Below are positions 15,488-24,064 of a stretch of 64,000 bases of DNA, in pieces. The stretch comes from an uncultured Christensenellaceae bacterium (lineage in GTDB: Bacteria > Bacillota > Clostridia > Christensenellales > Borkfalkiaceae): positions 1-64,000 of the forward strand of contig CAJUPX010000012.1 of NCBI GenBank assembly GCA_910588685.1, given 5' to 3'. The notes beneath the pieces were generated by a model. That model searched no databases. It saw only the letters and a list, made by a program, of their open reading frames with translations, and was not told the DNA's origin. The number at the start of each line of letters is the position of its first letter. The stretch's first letter is position 1. A program made the translations under genes and the position numbers.

Positions 15488-16252
15488 TCAGCTTACGGGC
15501 TTTTGCCTGCCCGTACCGTCTATTATATAGCCCTCTTTGTATATCAGCTCGTCAACCGTAACGAACGTATAACCCTTGTTTTTGAGCGTTTCCAGAATTA
15601 TGGGAACTGCCTCCGCCGTATGTAATCCGTTGTTGTGCATAAGTATTATTGAGCCGCTTTTTACGCCGTTTATAACCCGCATTGCAATATCCGACGCAGA
15701 AAGGTCTTTCCAGTCAAGGCTGTCTACGTCCCACTGTATCGTATAATAGCCCAAAGACGATGCTGTTTTTATAAGTTCGTCGTCGTAGTCTCCGTACGGC
15801 GCGCGGAAAAGCTCCACCTTTTTACCAGTTATCTTTTCGATTGCCTCGGACGAAGCCGTAAGCTCCTTTTTTATGTCCTCTGCATTTTGCTTTGACATAT
15901 ATGAGTGCGTTGACGAGTGCGTACCCACCGTATGCCCCGCATCGCTTATTTTCTTTACAAAATCGCCGTATTTTTCCGTCCAGAATTCAACTGTAAAAAA
16001 AGTTGCCTTAACTTCGGACACTTCAAGCGCCTTTAAAATCTGGTCGGTGTATTCCGTTCCCCAGGCGCAGTCAAAAGTTATAGCCACCTTTTTATCGTCG
16101 CGCTCAACCGAATAAATGGGAACAAGCCGCGGGGTGTTGCCGTAAAATACGGCGTAGGCGTTGGAATAATAGACTGACGTACAGAGCACCGCAATCATAG
16201 CGACGGCGGCAAGCGCAAATGCAATACTTTTTAATTTAATAGTTTTTATCAC
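15488..16252 (-). CDS. Polysaccharide deacetylase, PdaB-like
   Basis: A 254-aa secreted enzyme of carbohydrate esterase family 4. A signal anchor lies at about 8-32. Catalytic motifs are all present: TFDCAWG (Asp base), THSSTHS (metal-binding His pair), RAPYGDYD, WDVDSLDWK and ILMHN (catalytic His). The length and the VERDDKKVAITFDCAWG opening match PdaB/PdaA-type sporulation deacetylases that act on peptidoglycan of the spore or cell wall. The start is GTG, with GGAGAGGA upstream. It is a single gene; the 220 bases before it hold only the terminators of the next unit and no promoter I can define confidently. Confidence 0.85.
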   Translation of the reverse strand: MIKTIKLKSIAFALAAVAMIAVLCTSVYYSNAYAVFYGNTPRLVPIYSVERDDKKVAITFDCAWGTEYTDQILKALEVSEVKATFFTVEFWTEKYGDFVKKISDAGHTVGTHSSTHSYMSKQNAEDIKKELTASSEAIEKITGKKVELFRAPYGDYDDELIKTASSLGYYTIQWDVDSLDWKDLSASDIAMRVINGVKSGSIILMHNNGLHTAEAVPIILETLKNKGYTFVTVDELIYKEGYIIDGTGRQKPVS

Positions 16253-16398
16253 ACTGTCCTCTCCGATAATACCACTAACCCAAAATAAGAATTTGTCGTA
16301 ATTTGACTTAATTACACTTGTTTTGATGTTTTTGGTTTTACTTGATTTTGCTTTCTAAAATACTTTATTAATTTACCGCCGCCGATATTCCGCAAATA

Positions 16399-16462
16399 CA
16401 AAAAAAGCCCCGCAGGGCTTTTAAAAAATTAATCCCGAAGTTATACCTCGGGATTTATTTTT
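16399..16462 (-). terminator. Double-hairpin terminator of the repeat-protein operon
   Basis: Two hairpins in a row: AATCCCGA/TCGGGATT (16431-16455) and AGCCC/GGGCT (about 16406-16419), the second followed by U7 on the minus strand. Confidence 0.8.
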
Positions 16463-16470
16463 GAGTACTT

Positions 16471-18399
16471 TTATACGCAGTTGTATTTTACAGTCATATT
16501 ATTGCCGTTATCCAAATCATAAGCATATGTTATAGCCCTATGACCAAAACAGTAATAACTTATGGCTATTGTCTTAGCAAACCAATTAGTTTTTATTACA
16601 ATTCTCTTCGTTTGATAAGGTTGTATTTCAATTTCTGCTACATCCTGTAAATTTTTCCAATCTTCAGCGTCGGATTCAAAGCATAATTTTGTATTATAAT
16701 AAACTGTTACTTTATTATTAGTTGGATTATACACATCAATCTGCCAACCAGAACTTTTTCCGCAGTTAGTTACTTTTAGATAGCTTGCACGCTGTAAATT
16801 CATATGACAACAATAAGGATCAAGTTCATTAGCATATAATATCCTATCGTCTTTATATGTAGTTATTCTTGCAGCAACTGTAGTAGCAAAAAAATTAGCA
16901 TAAATAACTACTATTTTAGATTGACCGGGAGCAAGAGTAAATGATTGTATATCGCTTAAATTTCTCCATCTTTCAGCATCCTCATATGAACACATCTTAG
17001 TATTATATTTAACTGTTGCCGTACTATCAAACGGGTTAGTTATTTTAACTATCCAATCACGTGAAAAAGTTCCAATTTCGCTTAAAATCGATAAATCTTC
17101 CGTATTTCCGTAGTGAGCTTTTGTATTGCCGCTCATACACAGATATCCTTTTGGAACAACCGATCCATTTGGCAAAGATATGTGACTGTCCGGGTTAGTC
17201 TCAGACAAATCGTTCGCATACGTTATATATCTTGTGCCTTTTTTTATATGACTAAACGTAACGTAACACGCAGGCCACTGTTCTTCAATTTCAACTACCG
17301 TTGACGTTCGCGCAGGCATAGTAAATACTTTGATATAGTCAAGATTAGTCCAATATCTTGCATTCCCTTTCGTGACCATTCTGGAATTATACATTACGTC
17401 TAACGGTCCGTTAGAATAATTTGTAACATTAATTAGCCACTTATTATCTTTTTTAGAATGAGTTGAAACATAAAGATAATCATAAACGTTTATAGTAAAA
17501 GCTACCTTAAATTTTGTTAGAACACCGATATTCATCAGATAATCGAATTTTTTGATAAGATAATCGATTATAGGTCCGTGACCACTGCTGTCAAAGTCAT
17601 AATCATCCTCAAAATGTATGGATGCTTTATCGCTAAGTTTGACATAATCAAAGTCGTGTATAGCCAAATACAAATCCTGATTGTACGCACCTTCTAACCC
17701 TGACGGAAAACTTGTGCGCCCATTATTAGAATCGCTAAAAAATAAATCATAAGTTATAAGAGAAGCCAAAACGCGCTTACCGTACATCGGAGCATAATAT
17801 GTATTAGGTCCTATATCCCCCCAGGCGTGATTCAGTAATTCATAAGATAACTCATAATCATTTAATTTAAAATAAGCTAACGCCATAGGAATCAATATTT
17901 CCAATTCGCTTTGCGCCGAATCGGCATACAAACTGGCTCCTTCAGGATTTTTAATATTTAGATATTTATTTAGCTGATACTGAGTATCGTCTATCATTTT
18001 TTGTATTTGATTTTGTTCGGACTGAGTTACTGCACCTTTAAGCATTAATTTATAACTTTCAATCTGATTATTCAATTCGGTTTCCACATCGCTGCCGGCA
18101 GCTTCAAGTTGCTTAATTATTTCGTTTTCGCAATCTATATCATTGTCAATAGACAAAGTTGATATTTGATCGGATTCATCTACCGTGTTAAGTATAGAAT
18201 TATCTGCATAATCAACGTTTTTTTCTATGGGGTCGATAGGCGTAAACACCAAATCGTTATTATAAATGTCTCTGTAATTTTCGTTTTCATCAGTATCAGC
18301 GTTTGCCGAATGATTAATCGATCCTATCAACGCCCCAAAAAAGATTATAGTCACTAATAATAAGCATATTAATTTCAAATTAATTTTTATATTTTTCAT
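16471..18399 (-). CDS. Secreted protein with three tandem C-terminal repeats
   Basis: A 642-aa exported protein. A signal peptide occupies about 8-34 (LICLLLVTIIFFGALIG). Residues 80-140 are predicted coiled coil (IIKQLEAAGSDVETELNNQI). Residues 150-290 are helical and Tyr-rich. From about 300 to the end come three units of about 95-100 residues, each with W-x-[IV]-x-[VI]-x-N, V-x-YN[ST][KR][ML], W-x-NL-x-[DY]-[VI], a Pro-containing turn, and [IT]-x-Y-A-x-[DE]L. The repeats look like beta-sandwich adhesion or carbohydrate-binding modules. I do not recognise the family. It is cotranscribed with the lipoprotein gene upstream (26-base gap). AGAGGA lies before ATG. Confidence 0.6.
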   Translation of the reverse strand: MKNIKINLKLICLLLVTIIFFGALIGSINHSANADTDENENYRDIYNNDLVFTPIDPIEKNVDYADNSILNTVDESDQISTLSIDNDIDCENEIIKQLEAAGSDVETELNNQIESYKLMLKGAVTQSEQNQIQKMIDDTQYQLNKYLNIKNPEGASLYADSAQSELEILIPMALAYFKLNDYELSYELLNHAWGDIGPNTYYAPMYGKRVLASLITYDLFFSDSNNGRTSFPSGLEGAYNQDLYLAIHDFDYVKLSDKASIHFEDDYDFDSSGHGPIIDYLIKKFDYLMNIGVLTKFKVAFTINVYDYLYVSTHSKKDNKWLINVTNYSNGPLDVMYNSRMVTKGNARYWTNLDYIKVFTMPARTSTVVEIEEQWPACYVTFSHIKKGTRYITYANDLSETNPDSHISLPNGSVVPKGYLCMSGNTKAHYGNTEDLSILSEIGTFSRDWIVKITNPFDSTATVKYNTKMCSYEDAERWRNLSDIQSFTLAPGQSKIVVIYANFFATTVAARITTYKDDRILYANELDPYCCHMNLQRASYLKVTNCGKSSGWQIDVYNPTNNKVTVYYNTKLCFESDAEDWKNLQDVAEIEIQPYQTKRIVIKTNWFAKTIAISYYCFGHRAITYAYDLDNGNNMTVKYNCV

Positions 18400-18424
18400 A
18401 ATTTTTCCTCTACTAATTTTTTCT

Positions 18425-18946
18425 TTATAATAAACTTCTAATCATAAATAATTTATTTTCATCGGGATAAAAAATCATTAATAAACAGCACGAATCATAA
18501 AAAGAACGCTCGGAATTATAGAAATCGTCAGTATTATCCCCGCGATTTCTGCTACCTATGTATCGCCAATAATAATTTTTATCCCAGTCCGGTCTGAAAT
18601 CCTCAGGATATTCAACCTTTACGCTTCTTATCATATAATCTAAATGGTCATCTGCAAATATCTCGAACGCCGTTTCTTTTTCTTTTATAAAATCCGATAT
18701 AAACTCAACAGGTTGATTTTGAGCTTTATATATTGAAATTGAAGTACCGTCGCCGTGAAAATTATTATGAGCCGTATCCGCATTAGTAAACTCCATTTTA
18801 AACTCTTTCGGCAATTCAACCTCCCACCGGGAATAAGAAACCTCAAACGGCTCTAAAAAACACCCGCACAAAAAAACAAGAACACTGCCCGAAATTACAA
18901 CAAACAAAAAAAATAAGTTTGTTACGGTTTTTATTTTATTTTGCAT
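18425..18946 (-). CDS. Putative lipoprotein
   Basis: A 173-aa protein with a signal sequence (about 7-29) ending in FLCGC, an atypical lipobox, so Cys at about 29 would be lipidated. The rest is an extracytoplasmic domain rich in aromatic and acidic residues with no known motif. The longer frame starting at 19012 is rejected: ATG at 18944-18946 has AGGAG 6 bases upstream and the promoter (18980-19008) lies inside the extension. It heads the operon with the three-repeat secreted protein. Confidence 0.55.
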   Translation of the reverse strand: MQNKIKTVTNLFFLFVVISGSVLVFLCGCFLEPFEVSYSRWEVELPKEFKMEFTNADTAHNNFHGDGTSISIYKAQNQPVEFISDFIKEKETAFEIFADDHLDYMIRSVKVEYPEDFRPDWDKNYYWRYIGSRNRGDNTDDFYNSERSFYDSCCLLMIFYPDENKLFMIRSLL

Positions 18947-18979
18947 TTTTAACTCCTGTATTTTGTAATTTACTATTTT

Positions 18980-19008
18980 ATTATAGTTGTAATTACAAAA
19001 AACCACAA
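18980..19008 (-). promoter_or_regulatory. Promoter of the lipoprotein/repeat-protein operon
   Basis: TTGTGG (19003-19008), 17 bases, TATAAT (18980-18985) on the minus strand. The palindrome TTGTAATTACAA lies in the spacer and could be an operator. Confidence 0.65.
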
Positions 19009-19122
19009 GCAAATGAAAATACTTTGTATTTTTGAAAAAATTTCATATCGCTTAACCCTCCATATACTTTTAACGCGCACCTCTTATGCTTATAAGACGA
19101 TATTTACTTATATTATTTACGC

Positions 19123-19157
19123 AAAAAAACTCCCGCAAATACTTGCGAGAGTTTTTT
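19123..19157 (-). terminator. Terminator after the DeoC-like gene
   Basis: Imperfect stem ACTCTCGCAAG/TTGCGGGAGT followed by U-run on the minus strand. Confidence 0.75.
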
Positions 19158-19168
19158 GGTTATTTAAG

Positions 19169-19930
19169 TTAAATATTTGCCGTGGTTTCGGCGGAGGAGA
19201 TAATTGCGCGCGCTACCGAGGTTGCGTTTTTACTGCCTATAACATTTGCGCCCGCGTCTATTGCGCTGCTCATTTCGAGTATGGTTGCAACACCCTCGGC
19301 TTTAATTGTGCATCTGTCTTTTACCGCGGACTTAATTTTTGATATAAGCTTTGCCTCGCTGCCGAGCGCGGAAGATACGGACTGGGTTTTTACCGAATTA
19401 ACGCCGCACTCCGCAGCAATCGTACAGAGCTTTATCAGCTCGTTTTCGGTGAGCATATTGCACTCGGCGTCAATCCTTAACGCCTTGTTTTTGCAGGCTT
19501 TTTTGAGTTTTTTAAATTCTCTTTTTACATACGCGTAATTGCCGTCGCGGACGTGGGAAACGGGTACGGCAACCTCTACTTCGTCGGCGCCGTCGGCTAT
19601 TGCGCGCTTTACCGCCTTAACCTTTATAGCCGTCGTATCGCCTCCGTACGGATAGCTTATGCAGGCTATCAGAAGGCATTTTCTGTTAAAGCCGAGAAAA
19701 CCCGAACACTGCCTGATATAGCAGGGTAAAACGCATATGCCGCCTATTTCAAGCGCGTTCGCGTCGGCGCAGGCGGTTTTAAGCGCGTTTAATCCGACCG
19801 CTATATCGGCGAGGTTATATTCGAGCTTTTTCACCTGAGCCCGTGCTGCCTCCGCATTTATTTTGCGGCGGAACTGAGAAAATAAAAGTCTTTCGTTTTC
19901 GGAAATTGTTCCTATGTTTACCGTATCCAT
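19169..19930 (-). CDS. deoC: DeoC-like aldolase, divergent
   Basis: A 253-aa TIM-barrel protein of the deoxyribose-phosphate aldolase family, which cleaves 2-deoxyribose-5-phosphate to acetaldehyde and glyceraldehyde-3-phosphate. The Schiff-base lysine is in SVKTQS (about 181) and the second active-site lysine in IKAEGV (about 210). Differences from the classic enzyme: the usual Asp of the GAxEVDxV strand is Glu (ADEVEV, 119), and KASGGI is KAEGVA. So activity is plausible but not assured. There is no nucleoside-catabolism neighbour. I use ATG 19928-19930, next to AAGGGGG; the longer frame adds an unlikely hydrophobic leader. Confidence 0.75.
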   Translation of the reverse strand: MDTVNIGTISENERLLFSQFRRKINAEAARAQVKKLEYNLADIAVGLNALKTACADANALEIGGICVLPCYIRQCSGFLGFNRKCLLIACISYPYGGDTTAIKVKAVKRAIADGADEVEVAVPVSHVRDGNYAYVKREFKKLKKACKNKALRIDAECNMLTENELIKLCTIAAECGVNSVKTQSVSSALGSEAKLISKIKSAVKDRCTIKAEGVATILEMSSAIDAGANVIGSKNATSVARAIISSAETTANI

Positions 19931-20003
19931 AATCCCCCTTAAAACCCCAAAAAAGAATATTATTTTGCATAATTTTCTTTTCAAGGTATGCTAATTTATT
20001 GTT

Positions 20004-20225
20004 ATGTATATAGGTATTCTGTATTTGTTGTTGACTTTTTTATTTTGTTTTATTCTCGTGCACTTAATAAAACTTGCGTACATAGGCATTAAATCAATGA
20101 ATAAACAGCCGGAGGAAGTAAAAAAACCGGCTCCTCCCCCGGAACCGGTCTATTATATAGTAGAAAAAAAGAGGGCGCGGAAAGCAAGCTATTCCGAGCC
20201 CAAGGAATTTAAATTCAAAAAATGA
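20004..20225 (+). CDS. Single-TM small protein
   Basis: A 73-aa protein: one membrane helix (about 3-28), then a Pro-rich stretch (KKPAPPPEP) and a basic tail (KKRARKASYSEPKEFKFKK). It ends exactly one base before the stop of convergent rsfS. No clear ribosome binding site; an extended -10 like element (TGCTAATTT) ends 6 bases before ATG. Similar tiny membrane proteins sit in this position in some Clostridia but I cannot assign a role. Confidence 0.5.
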   Translation: MYIGILYLLLTFLFCFILVHLIKLAYIGIKSMNKQPEEVKKPAPPPEPVYYIVEKKRARKASYSEPKEFKFKK

Positions 20226-20576
20226 CTAATCCTCGTATTTAATGAGGTTTTCGCCGTCCTCCCAAAGCCTTTCAAGGTTGTAAAAGTCACGCTCCTCGTC
20301 GCCGAAAATATGAACGATAACGTCGGAGTAGTCAAGCACCGCCCATCTTCCCTCGCGCACGCCGTCGCGTCTGCGGGGGATTAAATTATACTCTTTTTCA
20401 AATTTTTCTTCCAGATATTCGGCAAGCGATTTTACCTGTGTTTTAGAGCTTCCTCCGGCTATAATAAAGTAGTCGCAAAGGCTGGTTTTGTTTTCCACGG
20501 CAATATAAACTATGCCTTTCGCCTTTTTTGACGATAAAAATTTGCAAATCAATAATGTTTTTTCTTTACTGTCCAT
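20226..20576 (-). CDS. rsfS: Ribosome silencing factor RsfS
   Basis: A 116-aa protein of the Iojap/RsfS family, which binds ribosomal protein L14 and blocks subunit joining in starvation. Characteristic segments are KGIVYIAVENKTSLCDYFII, AGGSSKTQVKSLAEYLEEK, GVREGRWAVLDYSDVIVHIF and the YNLERLWEDG end. Full length. It overlaps the end of the nadD-yqeK gene by 11 bases, has GGGAG upstream, and follows the order nadD-yqeK-rsfS known in Bacillus. Confidence 0.93.
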   Translation of the reverse strand: MDSKEKTLLICKFLSSKKAKGIVYIAVENKTSLCDYFIIAGGSSKTQVKSLAEYLEEKFEKEYNLIPRRRDGVREGRWAVLDYSDVIVHIFGDEERDFYNLERLWEDGENLIKYED

Positions 20577-21702
20577 TTTTAACTCCCGTTAATTTTAAAA
20601 ATTCGTATGCACGCTCCGTAAGAGGATACACGGCTTTGCCTGCGGAACGCAGATACTTTATCTGGTGTTCGAGGGCGCGCAGCATACCCTCGTTTATATC
20701 TCTTTTAAAAGCCCGGCGCAGCTTATCTGCTCCGCTGAATTCCCTGCCCTCTTCAAGCATATCTGACAGATATATCAGCTTTTCTATATCGGACATATTC
20801 TCGCGCCCGCTCGTATGATAACGTATTGCGTTTAATACTCCGTCGTCTTTAATTTTAAAAGTATTTTCGGCAAGATACGCGCCCGAGTACTGATGTATAA
20901 CGGGTTTGGGCACGTCCGGCGGACACTTGAACTCCGCAAGCTCCGGCGAGTTTTCTCCTAAGTATTTTGCGCAGTCGTGAAGCGCGGCTGCAATCAACGC
21001 GTCCATTTCAAACACCCTTGCTCTCCGGCAGTTTTCCGCCGCGGTAACGGCGACGCGCAGAGTGTGGTCAAGGCGCTCCGCCGTTAAATATTTTTTATAT
21101 CCGTCTATTTCGGGCAGTTTATAAAGTCCGTTTTTTATTATATAGCTCTTTACCGCGGGAGGCGTAAGCCCCGTTATATCTCCGCCGAGCGCGGCGAGCG
21201 CCCTTACGCGCGTTGAGCTCACGTTTTTACCTAAGTAATCAAAGGTTACGATATCGCGTTTATACTTTGCCGTAAAGCTTTTTAAAAGCGGCGCAAGAGA
21301 GTCGCTTCCCGCGCGCGCACACACGGCGAGCGTAACGCACTTTAAAATCTCCTCGGGATACCGCCATTCGTCAAAGCCTTTTAAACTGTCCGCGCCTAAT
21401 ATAAAATACAACTCGTCGTCTTCGTACAGTTTTTTAAAATGCCGGCAGGTAACGTACGAATAGCTTATGCCGCCGCGCTTAACTTCGTAGTCGGAAACCT
21501 CTGCTATACCGTTAAAAGCAAGTCGGCACATTTCAAGCCTGTCTTTTGCGCGCGCCGACAGGCAACCGCTTTTATGCGGAGAAATGAAAGTAGGTATAAC
21601 TATCACCCTGTCGAGCCCTAACCCTGCCGCAGCGCTCTTTACCATATTTATATGCTCGTTATGGACGGGATTAAAAGCTCCGCCGAAAATTGCTGTTTTC
21701 AT
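20566..21702 (-). CDS. nadD: Nicotinate-nucleotide adenylyltransferase fused to YqeK-type HD hydrolase
   Basis: A 378-aa fusion. The N-terminal part (about 1-195) is NadD, which makes deamido-NAD from nicotinate mononucleotide: FGGAFNPVHNEH (nucleotidyltransferase HxxH motif), IPTFISPHK, YFILGADSLKGFDEWRYPEE and SSTRVR. The C-terminal part (about 197-378) is a YqeK-like HD domain that hydrolyses Ap4A: LDHTLRVAV, AALHDCAKY, IRYHTSGRENM and IYLSDMLEEGR. In Bacillus these are adjacent separate genes. Start at ATG 21700-21702; a CATAAT box ends 6 bases before it, so leaderless; the upstream 34 codons of the frame are not coding. Confidence 0.9.
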   Translation of the reverse strand: MKTAIFGGAFNPVHNEHINMVKSAAAGLGLDRVIVIPTFISPHKSGCLSARAKDRLEMCRLAFNGIAEVSDYEVKRGGISYSYVTCRHFKKLYEDDELYFILGADSLKGFDEWRYPEEILKCVTLAVCARAGSDSLAPLLKSFTAKYKRDIVTFDYLGKNVSSTRVRALAALGGDITGLTPPAVKSYIIKNGLYKLPEIDGYKKYLTAERLDHTLRVAVTAAENCRRARVFEMDALIAAALHDCAKYLGENSPELAEFKCPPDVPKPVIHQYSGAYLAENTFKIKDDGVLNAIRYHTSGRENMSDIEKLIYLSDMLEEGREFSGADKLRRAFKRDINEGMLRALEHQIKYLRSAGKAVYPLTERAYEFLKLTGVKNGQ

Positions 21703-21708
21703 ATTATC

Positions 21709-21714
21709 ATTATG
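21709..21714 (-). promoter_or_regulatory. -10 box of leaderless nadD-yqeK transcript
   Basis: CATAAT on the minus strand with TTGCCT 18 bases further upstream; 6 bases separate it from ATG at 21702. Confidence 0.5.
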
Positions 21715-21748
21715 TGTAAATTTTATATTTTCAGGCAATAACAAAAGT

Positions 21749-22489
21749 ATGAGAAGAATTAATTTACCGCTTATACTCGATACCCTGTTTTTTGCGTTAT
21801 GCACGTTTTTACTCTTTTTTACAGCCCTGCGGTTCTATACCGGAAACGCCGTTATCGCGCTTGTTCTGGCAATTTCGGCGGGACTTGTTTGCGGAGCGTT
21901 AAGCTATTTATACATAAGCCGCAAACAAAATAAAAAACTGCTTTTATCCCGCGACGAACGGCAAAAAAAGCTGCTTGCGCTGCACCTCTCCCTTTCTTCG
22001 GACGAATATATTCTGAACGTCTTTAAAGGGTGCTTAGGCGAGAACGCACGCGTCCGCGGCAAAAAAGTTTTTACGCAGGACAGCGCCAACTATTTCAATT
22101 TTAAAATGCAGCCGCTCTCGGAGGACGATATCGCGGCAATCATAAAACACAAGTTCGACAATAAAAAGAAGCTTTACTGCACAAAAGTTTCGGCGGAAGC
22201 TGCCTATCTTGCCCATAATTTCGGAATTGAAATCACGGATATCGATGGAGTGTTCAAACTTTTAAAAGAACACGATGCGCTGCCTGAAAAATATTTGTAC
22301 GAGGACAGGCGTATCGGCGCGTTCAAAAAGATAAAATCACGGTTTAACCGCAAGTTGAGCGCACCGCTGTTTCTTTCAGGTTCGGCACTGCTAATGTTAA
22401 GCTTTTTTACCTTTTTCCCGCTTTACTATATAATAAGCGGCGGTATAATGCTTATTTTATCGCTTGCCGCATTTACAGTTAAATCTTAA
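21749..22489 (+). CDS. Four-TM membrane protein, unknown
   Basis: A 246-aa protein with two membrane helices near the N-terminus (about 6-27 and 31-51) and two near the C-terminus (about 202-219 and 223-243). Between them is a soluble alpha/beta domain of about 145 residues (DEYILNVFKGCLGENARVRG; NYFNFKMQPLSEDDIAAIIK; LYCTKVSAEAAYLAHNFGIE). The soluble part recalls small restriction-endonuclease-like or DNA/RNA-binding folds, but the match is too weak to name. The frame is open further upstream, but ATG 21749 starts the hydrophobic segment properly. It is transcribed toward yhbY, overlapping its end by 11 bases, and away from nadD. Confidence 0.5.
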   Translation: MRRINLPLILDTLFFALCTFLLFFTALRFYTGNAVIALVLAISAGLVCGALSYLYISRKQNKKLLLSRDERQKKLLALHLSLSSDEYILNVFKGCLGENARVRGKKVFTQDSANYFNFKMQPLSEDDIAAIIKHKFDNKKKLYCTKVSAEAAYLAHNFGIEITDIDGVFKLLKEHDALPEKYLYEDRRIGAFKKIKSRFNRKLSAPLFLSGSALLMLSFFTFFPLYYIISGGIMLILSLAAFTVKS

Positions 22490-22772
22490 TATGCTCAACG
22501 TCCTTGCGCCCGGATTTACGGTATAAAACCGCCTTTCTCCCTATTACTATAACGCATTCGGCTTTAAGCTTTTCCGCAAGCTCCCTGCCCAAAATTTTAG
22601 GGTCGCCGTCGGCGTTTTCCAGAATATGTATTTTAATAAGCTCGCGCTTTTCAAGACAGTCCGAAAAGCTCGCGAGCATATTTTCGCCTATGCCCTCTTT
22701 GCCTACCTGACCGATAGGCGTTATGTTTGCCGCAAGCGCCTTTAAAGTGCTTCTCTGCTTGGAAGTCAACAT
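22479..22772 (-). CDS. yhbY: YhbY/CRS1-type RNA-binding protein
   Basis: A 97-aa CRM-domain protein associated with the large ribosomal subunit. TSKQRSTLKALAANITPIGQ and VGKEGIGENMLASF carry the family's hallmark GKxG loop, and VIVIGRKAVLYRKS is the final strand. Full length. AAAGGAAA precedes ATG. It lies 12 bases downstream of obg. Confidence 0.92.
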   Translation of the reverse strand: MLTSKQRSTLKALAANITPIGQVGKEGIGENMLASFSDCLEKRELIKIHILENADGDPKILGRELAEKLKAECVIVIGRKAVLYRKSGRKDVEHIKI

Positions 22773-22784
22773 TTATATTTTCCT

Positions 22785-24062
22785 TTACGGGATAAACTCG
22801 AACTCGACGTCGCCGATAGATACGACGTCGTTTTCTTTTATTCCCATTTCCTTTAATTTATTGATTACGCCCTTTTCGCGTATTATTTTCTGAAAATACG
22901 CCATAGAATCGGGGTCGTTCAGCACAACGTTTCTGCAAAGCATATCCACAAGCGAGCCCACAACAACGTATACTTCGCCGTCAAGGTAAATTTCAAAGTC
23001 AAGATTGCCGTTCTTACGGTAAGTGAAGTTTTCATCGTGCTCCACCCTCTGCACGGCAGGCAGCGTTTCAAGCATATCAAAAATACCCGAAATAAGCCCG
23101 TCGGTATTTTCGCCCGACACCGCCGCAATCGTATAAATTTTATATTTTCTGCCGTACGCTTTTTTGAATGCTTTAATATTTTCTTCCGCGCCGTAAACGT
23201 CGCACTTATTGAGCGCGATAATCTGCGGAAGCGCGGCAAGCTTTTTACTGTATCCCGAAAGTTCATTGTTGATTTTTTTGAAATCTTCTTTAGGGTCTCT
23301 GCCCTCCGAACCCGAAACGTCGATAACGTGTACGAGCATACGCGTGCGTTCGATATGCCTTAAAAAGTCGTGACCGAGCCCCGCACCGTCCGCCGCGCCC
23401 TCTATTAAACCGGGGATATCAGCCGCGACAAAGGATTTATCGTATTGTGATACGACCCCGAGATTGGGAGATAAAGTAGTGAAATGATAATTTGCTATTT
23501 TAGGTCTTGCCGCGGAAATTTTGGAAAGCAACGTGGATTTACCCACGTTGGGAAAACCTATAAGTCCTACGTCGGCTATAACTTTGAGTTCTAACACGAG
23601 CACGTGCGGCTCGGTTTTTTCGCCCTTCTGCGCAAAATTAGGCGCGTGACGGCGCGAAGTGGTAAACCTTACGTTGCCTTTACCCCCTCTGCCGCCCTCG
23701 GCAATGAGCTTTTTTTCGCCGTCAGCGAACATATCCGCAATGACGGTATCCGTTTCAAAATCCTTAACCACCGTACCGACGGGCACTTTTATTATTACGT
23801 CCGTACCGTAACGCCCGAAGCACTTGTTAGTACCGCCGCGCTCGCCGTTGCCCGCGACGTATTTACTTACGTATCTGAACGCAAGCAAATCGTTTACGTT
23901 TGCGTCCGCCTGAATAAAAATATTTCCGCCGTTACCGCCGTCACCGCCGTCCGGTCCGCAGGCAGGCTTACCTTTATAAGCTTTGAAGGAGTTCATTCCG
24001 TCGCCGCCGTCGCCCGATTTTATAGTTATTTTTACTTTATCGGTAAAAATTTTATCTGCCAT
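22785..24062 (-). CDS. obg: GTPase Obg
   Basis: A 425-aa essential ribosome-assembly and stress GTPase. It has the Gly-rich N-terminal Obg fold (SGDGGDGMNSF; GPDGGDGGNGGN), a GTPase domain with G1 GFPNVGKST, G3 DIPGLIEGA and G4 NKCD, and a C-terminal OCT domain (about 345-425). Full length for the Clostridial type. ATG at 24060-24062 has AAGGA 7 bases upstream; an in-frame TTG two codons earlier is less likely. It starts 2 bases after the stop of the Rho-like gene, so the two are cotranscribed. Confidence 0.95.
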   Translation of the reverse strand: MADKIFTDKVKITIKSGDGGDGMNSFKAYKGKPACGPDGGDGGNGGNIFIQADANVNDLLAFRYVSKYVAGNGERGGTNKCFGRYGTDVIIKVPVGTVVKDFETDTVIADMFADGEKKLIAEGGRGGKGNVRFTTSRRHAPNFAQKGEKTEPHVLVLELKVIADVGLIGFPNVGKSTLLSKISAARPKIANYHFTTLSPNLGVVSQYDKSFVAADIPGLIEGAADGAGLGHDFLRHIERTRMLVHVIDVSGSEGRDPKEDFKKINNELSGYSKKLAALPQIIALNKCDVYGAEENIKAFKKAYGRKYKIYTIAAVSGENTDGLISGIFDMLETLPAVQRVEHDENFTYRKNGNLDFEIYLDGEVYVVVGSLVDMLCRNVVLNDPDSMAYFQKIIREKGVINKLKEMGIKENDVVSIGDVEFEFIP

Positions 24063-24064
24063 AA

